From Clostridiales bacterium (GTDB taxonomy: Bacteria > Bacillota > Clostridia > Oscillospirales > Acutalibacteraceae), in contig JAHZDE010000015.1 of assembly GCA_019422525.1 (NCBI GenBank), positions 1 through 42,517 of the forward strand: a stretch of 42,517 bases of DNA, given 5' to 3'. Position numbers and translations under genes: made by a program. Positions 1 through 6,220 of the stretch are shown in pieces. The notes under the pieces were generated by a model that saw only the letters and a list, made by a program, of their open reading frames with translations, was not told where the DNA came from and did not search any database. Position 1 is the stretch's first letter, and the number at the start of each line of letters is the position of its first letter.

Positions 1-131
1 TCCGACCGTGGAGCTGCCATACATCTCTCCGACCGTGGAACTGTCATACATCTTTCCGACCGTGGAGCTGCCACACATCTCTCCGACCGTGGAGCTGCCA
101 CACATCTCTCTGACCGTGGAGCTGTCAAGAT
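1..131. repeat. 27-bp in-frame tandem repeats, left part
   Basis: Roughly four and a half copies of a 27-bp unit (consensus start TCCGACCGTGGAGCTGCCA) each encode nine residues of the gene on the minus strand. The first 12 bases equal the last 12 of the window. Left copies carry agctgcc where right copies carry aactgtc, so two subfamilies of the unit exist. Confidence 0.9.
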
Positions 132-519
132 ATACCTTAACGTCATTCAGCAACTTCTTGACCTCGCACCGCTTCAAGCGGTAGTATCCGCTGCTCAGCT
201 CGTCAATCTTTTTGTCTACAAGTACGTGTTCACCCCACCATGCTTTTACTGCCTGCCGGAACTCCTCTTCATATTTGCCCGGATCTGTATCGTACCAGTC
301 TGGTGTCACGTCCTGATCTACCACGTACTTCCATCCGTCCGGGTCTGTCCACCATTCGTCATTTTCCGGCACAAGCTCTGCCCGTACAAATACCCTTGAC
401 GCGTTGGCATAAGTATCCTCGATATTCAGCTCACGCAATAAATCGCTGTGACTGTCATTTTCTCCAGGAGCTACCACGCACCGGGTCTTGAATATAATTC
501 CACTCTTGAATCTACACAA
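1..519 (-). CDS. 9-residue tandem-repeat protein, N-terminal part (continues at 42517)
   Basis: The gene starts at a TTG (519) behind an AAGGAGG ribosome site and overlaps the previous stop by 8 bases. About 130 residues of unique sequence, rich in Trp, Asp and Glu (DEWWTDPDGW, KYEEEFRQAVKAWWGEH), end in SSGYYRLKRCEVKKLL. Then come repeats of the form (E/K)M(Y/C)(D/G)SSTVG. The frame runs off the window start and resumes in the last 200 bases, where it ends in KGGKFEVVEHEEE. I recall the same STVQEM-type repeats in other Bacillota phage early proteins, without a known function. A short regular repeat suggests a solenoid, which is inference. The repeat number may be wrong because the assembly broke here. 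Confidence 0.8.
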   Translation of the reverse strand, partial: MCRFKSGIIFKTRCVVAPGENDSHSDLLRELNIEDTYANASRVFVRAELVPENDEWWTDPDGWKYVVDQDVTPDWYDTDPGKYEEEFRQAVKAWWGEHVLVDKKIDELSSGYYRLKRCEVKKLLNDVKVYLDSSTVREMCGSSTVGEMCGSSTVGKMYDSSTVGEMYGSSTVG

Positions 520-868
520 TGTTCTTTTCCTCCTTAAACTCCACCGCCAGGTCATAGATATACTGGCATATCTTTTCCGCAATCTCCGGCGCTTCTTCAA
601 TCCCAGCAATCTGGCGCACATACTGCTTCCCGCAAATAACGCAAGTCAGCTTTCGGATAGTCTCCCATACTTGCCATGCAATGATACTGGACCCGAATGC
701 TTCAGACATCAGCGAATTTCCGCAACCGCCATTCTCGTCCTTAAACCATTTCTCTCTCGGCTCTTTCAGAGGTTTAAACACATCTTCTCTGGTAAGACAG
801 CCTTTATACTTTTCTTCGAATCGCTTTTCAAGTTCATCCAAAAGTGCTTTCTTTTCGTCCTCGCTCAT
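512..868 (-). CDS. conserved early phage protein, unknown function
   Basis: This 118-residue protein starts at the ATG that overlaps the previous stop (TAATG). An acidic, charged N-terminus (SEDEKKALLDELEKRFEEKY) is followed by a segment with Cys residues (GGCGNS, TCVICGKQY) and a helical C-terminus (EIAEKICQYIYDLAVEF). The CxxC could bind metal. I do not recognise a named family. It is translationally coupled in the early operon between an 80-residue protein and the tandem-repeat gene. Confidence 0.75.
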   Translation of the reverse strand: MSEDEKKALLDELEKRFEEKYKGCLTREDVFKPLKEPREKWFKDENGGCGNSLMSEAFGSSIIAWQVWETIRKLTCVICGKQYVRQIAGIEEAPEIAEKICQYIYDLAVEFKEEKNIV

Positions 869-1110
869 TACTCCGCCCTCCATTTTTCAAAATCGCTCCA
901 GAAGTAGCTCGGGTGCGTCCCGAAGCTGGTCTTGATAACCACAAACCGCTCATACACCTGGTAGACCTTGCCGCGAATCTCATGCACTCCGTCACTGTCT
1001 ACCTCCTCGTCCCGGAGCGTGCTCTGTATGCGGAGCTTTATGCGCTCCCCAACCTTGACACCGTGCAGCTTTTCCAGCCGCCGGATCTCCTGTTTTTTCT
1101 GCTCTGTCAT
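868..1110 (-). CDS. small early phage protein, SH3-like fold possible
   Basis: This 80-residue protein starts at MTEQKK, 8 bases below a GAGG ribosome site. The pattern EIRGKVYQVYERFVVIKTSFG followed by HPSYFWSDFEKW suggests a small beta barrel, as in phage proteins that start with a helix and end in a beta sheet. This is inference from hydrophobic alternation. It lies directly behind the replication initiator and overlaps the next gene by one base, so it is probably made with the replication proteins. Confidence 0.7.
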   Translation of the reverse strand: MTEQKKQEIRRLEKLHGVKVGERIKLRIQSTLRDEEVDSDGVHEIRGKVYQVYERFVVIKTSFGTHPSYFWSDFEKWRAE

Positions 1111-1117
1111 TTTTCCT

Positions 1118-1879
1118 CTACCTCCCGACAAGGCTATCCATCAAGCTCTTGTCATAATCTCGTTCCAAAAAGTTGCTAAATGCAGTCTTTTTCCCTTTTG
1201 GCTCCTCCCGCTGGTTCAAGTAGCTCTCAAACTTACTCCCGAACAGTGTAGACGGTCGCAAAAACTTTTCAAACTCTGTCCCCTTCCACTCTGCGACCTT
1301 GTGGTCGATTACCACCTTGAAATCATCAAGTGTATATCCATCGTTGAGCCTTGCCCGTATATGCTTTTTTGTGTCTTTCGACGTTTTTCGAAATGCCGTA
1401 CCCGCCGCCTGATTCAGATAATCTACTACTTCGCTGGACTCGTCCAGAAAAGCACCATCCGCAGACTTGTCCTCTGGATGGGTCGGCGTTCCGTCCTCGG
1501 AACCCGACATATTGTTTTTATTTTTATCATTATCATTTACATTATCATTTACATTATCATTAGGTTCGGGTTTGGTTCCGTCTTGGTTCGGGCTTGGTTC
1601 CGTTTCGGTTACGGTTTGGTTAGCGTTTGGTTCGGTTTTGGTTCCGTTTCGGTTTGGTTTCTTTCCACCTTTCTTCCCGTTCTCATACCGCTGAATATTC
1701 GCATCTATCTGCGGCTTGACCAGTGTGAATACCGTGTGAGCTATGCTCCCCTGCGTGCCTGGCGGCTTTCCGTCAAAGCTATAGTCAAGAATCGCTTGCA
1801 TGGATTCCTTGAACTCTTCCGGTGGGAGGTTCTTAACAGCTTCGTAAAAGCTGCGATAGAATACCACGCTATCCCTCAT
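1118..1879 (-). CDS. phage replication initiator (Phg_2220_C C-terminal domain)
   Basis: An N-terminal DUF6291-like domain (DSVVFYRSFYEAVKNLP, EEFKESMQAILDYSFDG) is followed by a low-complexity Asn/Pro/Thr linker (about residues 85-125). The C-terminal domain (VVDYLNQAAG, FKVVIDHKVAEWKG, RPSTLFGSKFESYLNQ) is the conserved phage replisome-organiser C-terminus. Such proteins bind the origin and recruit host helicase, like DnaD or lambda O. The start at MRDSVV is chosen from family length; an ATG nine codons upstream exists. The linker DNA itself is repetitive and may be the origin. Confidence 0.85.
   Translation of the reverse strand: MRDSVVFYRSFYEAVKNLPPEEFKESMQAILDYSFDGKPPGTQGSIAHTVFTLVKPQIDANIQRYENGKKGGKKPNRNGTKTEPNANQTVTETEPSPNQDGTKPEPNDNVNDNVNDNDKNKNNMSGSEDGTPTHPEDKSADGAFLDESSEVVDYLNQAAGTAFRKTSKDTKKHIRARLNDGYTLDDFKVVIDHKVAEWKGTEFEKFLRPSTLFGSKFESYLNQREEPKGKKTAFSNFLERDYDKSLMDSLVGR
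1511..1660. other. candidate replication origin inside the initiator gene
   Basis: An AT-rich block (1511-1560) has the unit cattatcattta repeated, beside about nine degenerate copies of TTGGTTC(C/G)G at 10-12 base spacing (1562-1660). Iterons next to an AT-rich stretch within the initiator coding region is the arrangement of lambda ori in gene O. The same DNA encodes only a low-complexity linker, so it is free to serve a non-coding role. The origin function is inferred. Confidence 0.4.
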
Positions 1880-2237
1880 TCCATTCCTGCCTCCACTCTT
1901 CCACATAGTCCTCTATGCTTGTCTGGCCTTGCTGGACGGCTTTCAATCGCTGATATGACTTGTTCATAGACTGCGCCTTTCTAAGCGTCTCTAAGGCTCT
2001 GCTGGTCTCCTTGGCTATGTATTCTCGCAAGTCGCTGTCCTCCTCCGGCACATCCAGCCGTGGGATATAGATCCCGCTGCCAACATTGATGATTAAGCAT
2101 CCGTGTAAGTTGGCTTCTGCTATCAGCTCCCGGAGCTTCCGGTCAACGCTACGGTTCGCAGGTCTCTGTATCGCTCTGTCCCGTCCCCGGCCTATCTGCC
2201 GGAAGAGTAACCGGGCTTCTATATCCTGCTGCTTCAT
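1869..2237 (-). CDS. winged-helix-like early protein, probably replication-associated
   Basis: The start at MKQQDIEAR follows GAAAGGAAG; an upstream ATG (2255) is possible. The segment RSVDRKLRELIAEANLHGCL followed by INVGSGIYIPR resembles the recognition helix and wing of phage winged-helix proteins, which let a helix-based selection precede a short beta hairpin. The rest is helical (SRALETLRKAQSMNKSYQRL). It overlaps the resolvase gene upstream and the initiator gene downstream, so a role in replication or its control is likely. The family is not certain. Confidence 0.65.
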   Translation of the reverse strand: MKQQDIEARLLFRQIGRGRDRAIQRPANRSVDRKLRELIAEANLHGCLIINVGSGIYIPRLDVPEEDSDLREYIAKETSRALETLRKAQSMNKSYQRLKAVQQGQTSIEDYVEEWRQEWNEG

Positions 2238-2544
2238 CGGCTTCCTTTCTCCCATCCAAGTAATCCTCCAATCTCATAGTCACAAGCCAACCCTCCCAGT
2301 TTTTGCGGTGGAACACTGTGGGGATTTCCCCCGGTCTCGCGTCCCGGACGGCCTGCGCCATTGCTGTGTAGATGTTTAGCTTTTCTACTCTCTTGCACTC
2401 TATGTGTACGCCAGGGATACCGACCACATCAGCCTCTCCGCTTGTCCCGCAATACTGTTGACCCCGGCGGGACTTATACCCGTGTTTCCGAAGAATCCCG
2501 GAAAGCTCCCTCTCCCCATCGACCCCCTTGCGTTTGCTGTTCAT
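2149..2544 (-). CDS. Holliday-junction resolvase-like / VRR-NUC nuclease
   Basis: MNSKRKGVDGEREL is the typical start of small archaeal-Hjc-like phage endonucleases: a conserved Glu in GERE, then GEADVVGIPGVHIECKRVE carrying the D-x(n)-E-x-K catalytic core of the PD-(D/E)XK fold. It probably resolves branched recombination intermediates, in keeping with the annealing protein two genes upstream. Start chosen at the ATG behind GAAAGGAGGAAC. The C-terminal 25 residues overlap the next gene in another frame. Confidence 0.85.
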   Translation of the reverse strand: MNSKRKGVDGERELSGILRKHGYKSRRGQQYCGTSGEADVVGIPGVHIECKRVEKLNIYTAMAQAVRDARPGEIPTVFHRKNWEGWLVTMRLEDYLDGRKEADEAAGYRSPVTLPADRPGTGQSDTETCEP

Positions 2545-2557
2545 GTTCCTCCTTTCT

Positions 2558-2593
2558 CCCGCCCCGAAGGGCGGGCCTGCCAATCGTGGCAGG
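2558..2593 (-). other. double hairpin with cUUCGg tetraloop before the resolvase gene
   Basis: On the transcribed minus strand CCCGCCC-TTCG-GGGCGGG is a perfect 7-bp stem with an exceptionally stable UUCG loop. Next to it lies a CCTGCC/GGCAGG stem. No T-run follows, so it is not a classical terminator. It sits just above the resolvase ribosome site and could protect mRNA ends or tune translation. Confidence 0.6.
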
Positions 2594-2661
2594 AGGTAAA
2601 ATCTTGGCTTACATTGTGTGATATATTATTGCAGTCCAAGTATGTCTGGACGCATAGGCTT

Positions 2662-2985
2662 TTATAATTCGCTTTTTCCGTATCTGTCCCGGAATGCTTG
2701 TCGGGCTTCTTCCGGTGTCATGCCTTTCTTTCTCTTTTCCCACTCCCAGACGTTCTGGGCCTCCCGCTTAAGGTATCGGTTTGTATCGTCGCATTGGTGG
2801 GCTGACCATTTCCCGGTCCGGTGGCACCGTTCGCCGCACAGCCAGACCACAAGGCCGTCCTCATCGGAGTGCTGCCTGTTTGGGCTCCCGAAAAAGATAT
2901 GATGGCATTCCAGCGGATCCCCGTTTCCGTTCCGACCGCACAAAAAGCACACTTTACGGTCAGCCTGGATTATACTTTTCTGCAT
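2662..2985 (-). CDS. HNH-like zinc-binding nuclease-type protein
   Basis: A treble-clef-like set of residues is visible: CFLCGRNG, then LECHHIFFG, then WLCGERCHR. The first Cys pair with CHH and the later Cys-x3-CH pattern resembles phage HNH/NinG-type recombination proteins. The C-terminus (MTPEEARQAFRDRYGKS) is a conserved tail of this phage group. It starts inside the end of the NinB-like gene. A role in recombination or DNA processing is inferred from neighbours. Confidence 0.75.
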   Translation of the reverse strand: MQKSIIQADRKVCFLCGRNGNGDPLECHHIFFGSPNRQHSDEDGLVVWLCGERCHRTGKWSAHQCDDTNRYLKREAQNVWEWEKRKKGMTPEEARQAFRDRYGKSEL

Positions 2986-3523
2986 TATCCAATATCCTCC
3001 TTAACTCGTCCGGCGGGATAGTCTCAATCCCCTGCTCCTTGCACTCCTCTACCAGTCCGTTAATCAATACGCTCATCTCTTTGGTGTCATAGTCGCTGGA
3101 GCCTCTCAACATCATATACGTCCGGTACATCTTGCCGCCCTTGCCCTGCTTAACCTGTGATGTAGGCTTAAGGTGGTAAGTCTCGGCGGCATTGATGGCC
3201 TTTTCCGCTTCCTCAGTATCCGGTAGGACAGTATATACAGCCTGCCCGTCAATAATCATCAGTTGCCCGTACTGCCGGAGTAGCCGATTGTGTAAATACG
3301 GCTTTGGGATATTCAGCACTTCGGAAAGATTGGTCAATAGCTGCCAGTAATAGGCGTTCGCGTCCAGTGTCCGCTTTTCCCGGTATTGCTTAATCTCAAC
3401 CGTCAGCTTTTTGTCCTTTAACTTTTCCAAGTCCTCCGGCTTTGCGTCAATCTCCAGCGTCACCCGTGTTCTCCGGCTTTTCCAGTCCAGGAATAGGTCT
3501 TTGAGAAATCCCGTGTATCTCAT
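2960..3523 (-). CDS. NinB-like recombination protein
   Basis: The patterns EIKQYREKRTLDANAYYWQL and LRGSSDYDTKEMSVLINGLV, then EQGIETIPPDEL, recall the NinB/ORF family of lambda-like recombination mediators. In these the 'KRSLDxNAYYW' and 'GSSxYDTxEM' blocks are hallmarks. In lambda NinB joins the Red functions in recombination with single-stranded DNA. Here it directly follows the annealing protein. Family call is from memory of the motif, not a search. Confidence 0.65.
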   Translation of the reverse strand: MRYTGFLKDLFLDWKSRRTRVTLEIDAKPEDLEKLKDKKLTVEIKQYREKRTLDANAYYWQLLTNLSEVLNIPKPYLHNRLLRQYGQLMIIDGQAVYTVLPDTEEAEKAINAAETYHLKPTSQVKQGKGGKMYRTYMMLRGSSDYDTKEMSVLINGLVEECKEQGIETIPPDELRRILDNAEKYNPG

Positions 3524-3524
3524 G

Positions 3525-4163
3525 TCACTCGTCCTTATATGTCTGCTTCAGATACGCCAGCATCTGCCCGGCTGTGGTGTTCGTGATTCCTTTCCAGCTC
3601 ACTCCAAAGCCCTTACAGATATCCTCAGGCGTGGTTCCGTGTTTTTTGCAGATGCTCTCGATGGTCTTAATCATTGCCTGCGATGCGGGCTTGTCTCCAT
3701 CCTGTGAAAGCGATGGTTCCGCCTGTGATGTGTATTTTGTAGAATCAGCACCCCAGTATACGTCGGCTCCAATACCAAGTTGTTTACATGCGACTGATAT
3801 TGCGTCCGTGGTCGCCATCTTATAGCATTCGTCGGAAGTGTAGATTCCCTTGCTTTCCAACGATCTGAACATACTTCCGCCGGTTCCTTCGATAGGCATT
3901 GACCATTCGTCATCAACCTTGATATAGAGCTTGATATCGACGAAAGCAGCAGCTTCCTTTTCGGATTCTTCAATCCATTTCCGGGTCGTTTCATAATACC
4001 AGCCAATCCCACACGGCCCGAACTGCTCTGTCAGCACCTTAATCCTCCACATAGGGTTAATATCGGTCTTTCCTTTTAAGCGTCCGGCCTTAATTTCTCG
4101 CTGGGCATTATCAGGAACCGTTCTGACAGCTTCATATATCGTCATGCTCTTGTTCTCGCTCAT
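3525..4163 (-). CDS. Rad52-like single-strand annealing recombinase
   Basis: The start is MSENKSMTIYEAV behind a TGAGGAG site. The block INPMWRIKVLTEQFGPCGIG followed by WYYE, the beta-rich middle with DDEWSMPIEGTGGSMF, and TTDAISVACKQLGIGADVYWG have the layout of Rad52/Sak-type phage annealing proteins (compare TDALKRALKQLG-DVYWG in Rad52 relatives). A Ser/Gln-rich linker precedes a C-terminal helical domain. The early position with NinB-like, HNH and resolvase genes supports a recombination role. The exact Sak class is not settled. Confidence 0.7.
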   Translation of the reverse strand: MSENKSMTIYEAVRTVPDNAQREIKAGRLKGKTDINPMWRIKVLTEQFGPCGIGWYYETTRKWIEESEKEAAAFVDIKLYIKVDDEWSMPIEGTGGSMFRSLESKGIYTSDECYKMATTDAISVACKQLGIGADVYWGADSTKYTSQAEPSLSQDGDKPASQAMIKTIESICKKHGTTPEDICKGFGVSWKGITNTTAGQMLAYLKQTYKDE

Positions 4164-4269
4164 ACTCCTCACTTTCCTCCTCTTCCCATCTGTCCCGCTT
4201 TCTCTGCAGCGGTACGCCGTATTCGCTCTCGCCCCACTCGGAATCAATCAGCATTCGATTCTCCAGCAT
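4132..4269 (-). CDS. small acidic early protein (45 aa)
   Basis: MLENRMLIDSEWGESEYG begins an acidic, charged 45-residue product ending in EYEREQEHDDI. It has a GAGG ribosome site and overlaps both neighbours (26 bases with the 77-aa gene, 32 with the annealing-protein gene), so it is translationally coupled. Codon-like composition and overlap make it credible. No function recognised. Confidence 0.65.
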   Translation of the reverse strand: MLENRMLIDSEWGESEYGVPLQRKRDRWEEEESEEYEREQEHDDI

Positions 4270-4477
4270 ACTTTCCTCTTTCTCTCTCCTCCAAGCCCAT
4301 TAAATCCTCGACGGTAAGATTATCGCTCTCAGGCTCATACCCCAGAATGATAAGTGCATCATTCGTGGTCAGATCTTTCTTGGCGCGAATCAAGTCAACC
4401 AGTGCATTCACCCGGCCTTCCATAGCGCAGAGTGCATGGTATCTGTCGGCCTGTACTACCAGATCGTTATCTTCCAT
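4244..4477 (-). CDS. hypothetical early protein (77 aa)
   Basis: Acidic helical protein with the pattern ADRYHALCAMEGRVNALVDL followed by NDALIILGYEP. The 'EGRVNALVD.I....L' heptad-like segment suggests a small helical bundle. It follows the truncated transglycosylase gene and has a GGAGGG ribosome site. I do not recognise a characterised family. Confidence 0.7.
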   Translation of the reverse strand: MEDNDLVVQADRYHALCAMEGRVNALVDLIRAKKDLTTNDALIILGYEPESDNLTVEDLMGLEERERGKYAGESNAD

Positions 4478-4504
4478 TGACTTTTCCCTCCTTATCTGCT
4501 ACTC

Positions 4505-4777
4505 TTAATGTAGATTTTTTCCTATGCCCCTTTGCCACCCCTCGGATATCTGCATAAGTCCAATGCAGTCCCCGTTCACCGCCTCTGGGTTCCATCGGCT
4601 CTCACGCTCAATAAGAGCTTCCACAAATTCCGGACAGATATCAGGGGCACACAGTATCTCAATATACTGTTCCAGATCTGCCTGCCGTTCTGCGGCTTCC
4701 ACTTTTCTGTCTACCAACGCAGACGCTATAGCAAGTCCGGCAATGATCAATCCAGCAATCATCATCTTTTTGTTCAT
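4505..4777 (-). CDS. membrane-anchored lytic transglycosylase, truncated
   Basis: An N-terminal membrane segment (MMIAGLIIAGLAIASALV) is followed by an SLT-type start: EFVEALIERESRWNPEAVNG, with the catalytic Glu in the E-S-R-W-N-P signature, then GLMQIS. The protein stops 14 residues later (GWQRGIGKNLH), where the family normally continues for 60 or more residues. The gene overlaps its upstream partner by ATGA. About 25 bases remain before the next gene, so a deletion rather than a point frameshift removed the end. Activity is doubtful. Such proteins, made early, could remodel peptidoglycan or affect superinfection. Confidence 0.7.
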   Translation of the reverse strand: MNKKMMIAGLIIAGLAIASALVDRKVEAAERQADLEQYIEILCAPDICPEFVEALIERESRWNPEAVNGDCIGLMQISEGWQRGIGKNLH

Positions 4778-4893
4778 CCAGCCACCATCCACAGAATCAG
4801 CGCCCAAGCATACATCCCGCATCCCATCACCATCATGGGAATAAGTGCGCGAAGAAATGCTTTGAATTCACGAATGTCTCTTTCGTTTCTCAT
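4774..4893 (-). CDS. small single-membrane-segment protein (39 aa)
   Basis: MRNERDIREFKAFLRALIPM followed by MVMGCGMYAWALILWMVAG is a basic amphipathic start and one membrane helix. An AATGGAGGAG ribosome site lies just above and the gene begins inside the end of the 117-aa gene. Because the next product is also a membrane protein coupled by ATGA, the two may act together in the envelope. No family recognised. Confidence 0.6.
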   Translation of the reverse strand: MRNERDIREFKAFLRALIPMMVMGCGMYAWALILWMVAG

Positions 4894-5221
4894 GCTCCTC
4901 CATTTCCTTTCTGCGCCGCTCCCGGCGCTTATTGCCTTGAATCTTCCGGCCAATGTGTGAGTTTGCGGTGAAGTTATTTCCGCAGTAACCATTTCTGGCC
5001 ACGCCCCGCATGACCGTCTCTCCGTCTAGCTCACACAAGACCCGGAACCAGTTACTATAGAAAAACCGCTCGCACTCCGCCTTGACGGCTTCCTGCTGGA
5101 TTGTTCTGCCTTCTGTCTGCTTCTCCGGCGCCCTTGCCAGGTACCGAATCGCTGCATCATAGTCCATGCAGGCCCGGGCAATTATGCCATGCCGGAGAAG
5201 CTCCATTGCTTCAATGGTCAT
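4868..5221 (-). CDS. conserved early protein, unknown function (117 aa)
   Basis: Helical protein with ELLRHGIIARACMDYDAAIR, ECERFFYSNWFRVLCELDGE and a strongly basic tail (GRKIQGNKRRERRRKEMEEH), which could bind nucleic acid. The start ATG overlaps the stop of the preceding 48-residue gene. The 'RFFYSNWF' pattern recurs in early regions of clostridial phages and conjugative elements as I recall, without function. Confidence 0.65.
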   Translation of the reverse strand: MTIEAMELLRHGIIARACMDYDAAIRYLARAPEKQTEGRTIQQEAVKAECERFFYSNWFRVLCELDGETVMRGVARNGYCGNNFTANSHIGRKIQGNKRRERRRKEMEEHEKRKRHS

Positions 5222-5364
5222 TTTTCTTCCTTGTACAGCGCCATCAACAATCTGGCCGCTTCCTTTTTGATAAGTCCCATCCGGCGCTCCCGCTCTTCGG
5301 CTGTAAGCTCCGGATGTTCAACAGTTACGGTGCATTTTTCATACACGAAGGTTTGTATAGTCAT
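5218..5364 (-). CDS. small early protein (48 aa), HPELTAEERERR family
   Basis: Beta-like start (MTIQTFVYEKCTVTVEHPEL) followed by a charged helix (TAEERERRMGLIKKEAARL). It is coupled at both ends: its ATG overlaps the previous stop and its stop overlaps the next start. The 'V..HPELTxEERxRR' pattern is one I recognise from many small Bacillota mobile-element proteins of unknown function. Confidence 0.7.
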   Translation of the reverse strand: MTIQTFVYEKCTVTVEHPELTAEERERRMGLIKKEAARLLMALYKEEK

Positions 5365-5525
5365 GCTTTCCACATCCAGATCCCGTTGCTCACGACCAAG
5401 GCCGCGAAGGTTATCAGCCAGATTGTGAACAGGATTCTGCGCTCCTTTCTATAATATTCCCGCTGCTGCTCGATGATTTCCGCAGCCAGCGTGTCTAACT
5501 TTGTCGATTTCTCATTTTCTCCCAT
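5361..5525 (-). CDS. small membrane protein (54 aa)
   Basis: The start MGENEKSTKLDTLAAEIIEQ follows AGGAGGAATTTT. A charged coiled-coil-like helix precedes one membrane span (ILFTIWLITFAALVVSNGIW). It is in the early operon and ATGA-coupled to the next gene. Function unknown. An upstream in-frame ATG at 5600 lacks a good ribosome site. Confidence 0.65.
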   Translation of the reverse strand: MGENEKSTKLDTLAAEIIEQQREYYRKERRILFTIWLITFAALVVSNGIWMWKA

Positions 5526-5627
5526 AAAATTCCTCCTGTACTCTTGCCGATACAGGAGAAAAGTGGTATGCTGATCCTGTATCCGCATTGGTCTGTTCAA
5601 TGTGGTTACTCGCTCTGGTGGGAGGGC

Positions 5628-5783
5628 CTAATCTCCCGCTGGAGCACTTTCTTTTTCTTCTTTCTCTTTCCGCAATTCGCAGTCCTCACACTGATCTACC
5701 TTATCCGCATAGCAGACGGCAAATACCATCAGTGCTGTTGTACCGAACAGCGCACCGCCGAAAAATCCAGCCAAAAATGCCAT
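5628..5783 (-). CDS. small membrane protein with Cys pair (51 aa)
   Basis: A Gly-rich membrane segment (MAFLAGFFGGALFGTTALMV followed by FAVCYAD) leads into an acidic tail with CEDCELRKEKEEKE. The ribosome site TTAGGAGGTGATAAGAA is strong. It is the second gene of the early leftward operon. The pattern is common in small proteins next to cro-like genes in Bacillota phages, to my memory. Role unknown. Confidence 0.7.
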   Translation of the reverse strand: MAFLAGFFGGALFGTTALMVFAVCYADKVDQCEDCELRKEKEEKESAPAGD

Positions 5784-5866
5784 TTCTTATCACCTCCTAA
5801 TCAAAAGTTTCCGGGTAATCGCTCATGTCAAGCGGGTACTCGTCCGCTTCCTCCTCTTTTTTGATG

Positions 5867-5883
5867 ATTCAATTTAATTGAAT
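5867..5883. promoter_or_regulatory. operator-like palindrome at the end of the cro-like gene
   Basis: ATTCAAT-TTA-ATTGAAT has the same arms and 3-base spacing as the two operators in the divergent control region. It overlaps the cro stop codon. On the minus strand it is followed by AATCATCAAA, as at the main early promoter. It may be a third repressor/Cro site that adds control over downstream early genes. Confidence 0.6.
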
Positions 5884-6077
5884 TTATCAGGCACAAAAAT
5901 AAAGTCCATAGGAATACCTGATAACTCACTCATTTTTCGAAGCTGGGAAAGTGTCGGCTCTGTGTTCCCTTTCTCCCAGTTTACAACGGTTTTGTTTGAA
6001 ACACCAAGCAATTTCGCCCATTCTTTCTGGTTACATTTTGCGTTTACTCTAACCGCTTCAAGTGATATTTTGGGCAT
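5874..6077 (-). CDS. Cro-like XRE-family regulator
   Basis: The 67-residue protein is a single helix-turn-helix domain: KISLEAVRVNAKCNQKEWAK, then LLGVSNKTVVNWEKGNTEP, then LSQLRKMSELSGIPMDFIF. It is the first gene under the leftward early promoter, divergent from the repressor, which is the position of Cro. It likely binds the ATTCAAT-N3-ATTGAAT operators. Ribosome site AAAGGGGGA. Confidence 0.85.
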   Translation of the reverse strand: MPKISLEAVRVNAKCNQKEWAKLLGVSNKTVVNWEKGNTEPTLSQLRKMSELSGIPMDFIFVPDKFN

Positions 6078-6109
6078 TGAATGAATCCCCCTTTCTCTTT
6101 GATGATTTC

Positions 6110-6138
6110 ATTATAATTCAATTAGATTGAATTGTCAA
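6110..6138 (-). promoter_or_regulatory. leftward early promoter, consensus TTGACA-17-TATAAT
   Basis: Reading the minus strand, TTGACA (6138-6133), 17 bases and TATAAT (6115-6110) match the sigma-A consensus exactly. The spacer is the first operator, so repressor binding would block polymerase directly. The initial transcribed region is AAATCATCAAA. It should drive the whole early operon. Confidence 0.85.
6115..6133. promoter_or_regulatory. operator O1
   Basis: AATTCAAT-TAG-ATTGAATT is a perfect palindrome with 8-base arms and a 3-base centre. It lies within the spacer of the leftward promoter. Its centre is 30 bases (about three helical turns) from that of O2, which would favour cooperative binding by one regulator. 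Confidence 0.8.
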
Positions 6139-6144
6139 CACCGA

Positions 6145-6163
6145 AATTCAATTATTTTGAATT
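6145..6163. promoter_or_regulatory. operator O2
   Basis: AATTCAAT-TAT-TTTGAATT differs from O1 by one arm base. It lies between the two divergent promoters, just upstream of the -35 box of the repressor promoter, so a bound repressor could activate its own gene, as at lambda PRM. A half-site ATTGAATT follows at 6168-6175 over that -35 box. Confidence 0.75.
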
Positions 6164-6168
6164 TCCTA

Positions 6169-6197
6169 TTGAATTATTTTCTCTTATGGTGTAAAAT
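6169..6197 (+). promoter_or_regulatory. repressor promoter
   Basis: TTGAAT, 17 bases, TAAAAT on the plus strand, 24 bases ahead of the repressor start with an AAGGAGGG ribosome site between. The weaker boxes compared with the leftward promoter fit a maintenance promoter that depends on activation. Confidence 0.7.
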
Positions 6198-6220
6198 CTA
6201 AGATGTAAGGAGGGTAAGTC

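Noticed and set aside
1..131. 27-bp repeats as a CRISPR array
   Set aside because: There are no spacers; units are contiguous and in frame, with substitutions that keep the SSTVG reading.
968..1969. 333-residue plus-strand open frame
   Set aside because: It is the complement of the replication-initiator region and its repeats; no ribosome site, low-complexity content, and the minus strand encodes recognised domains.
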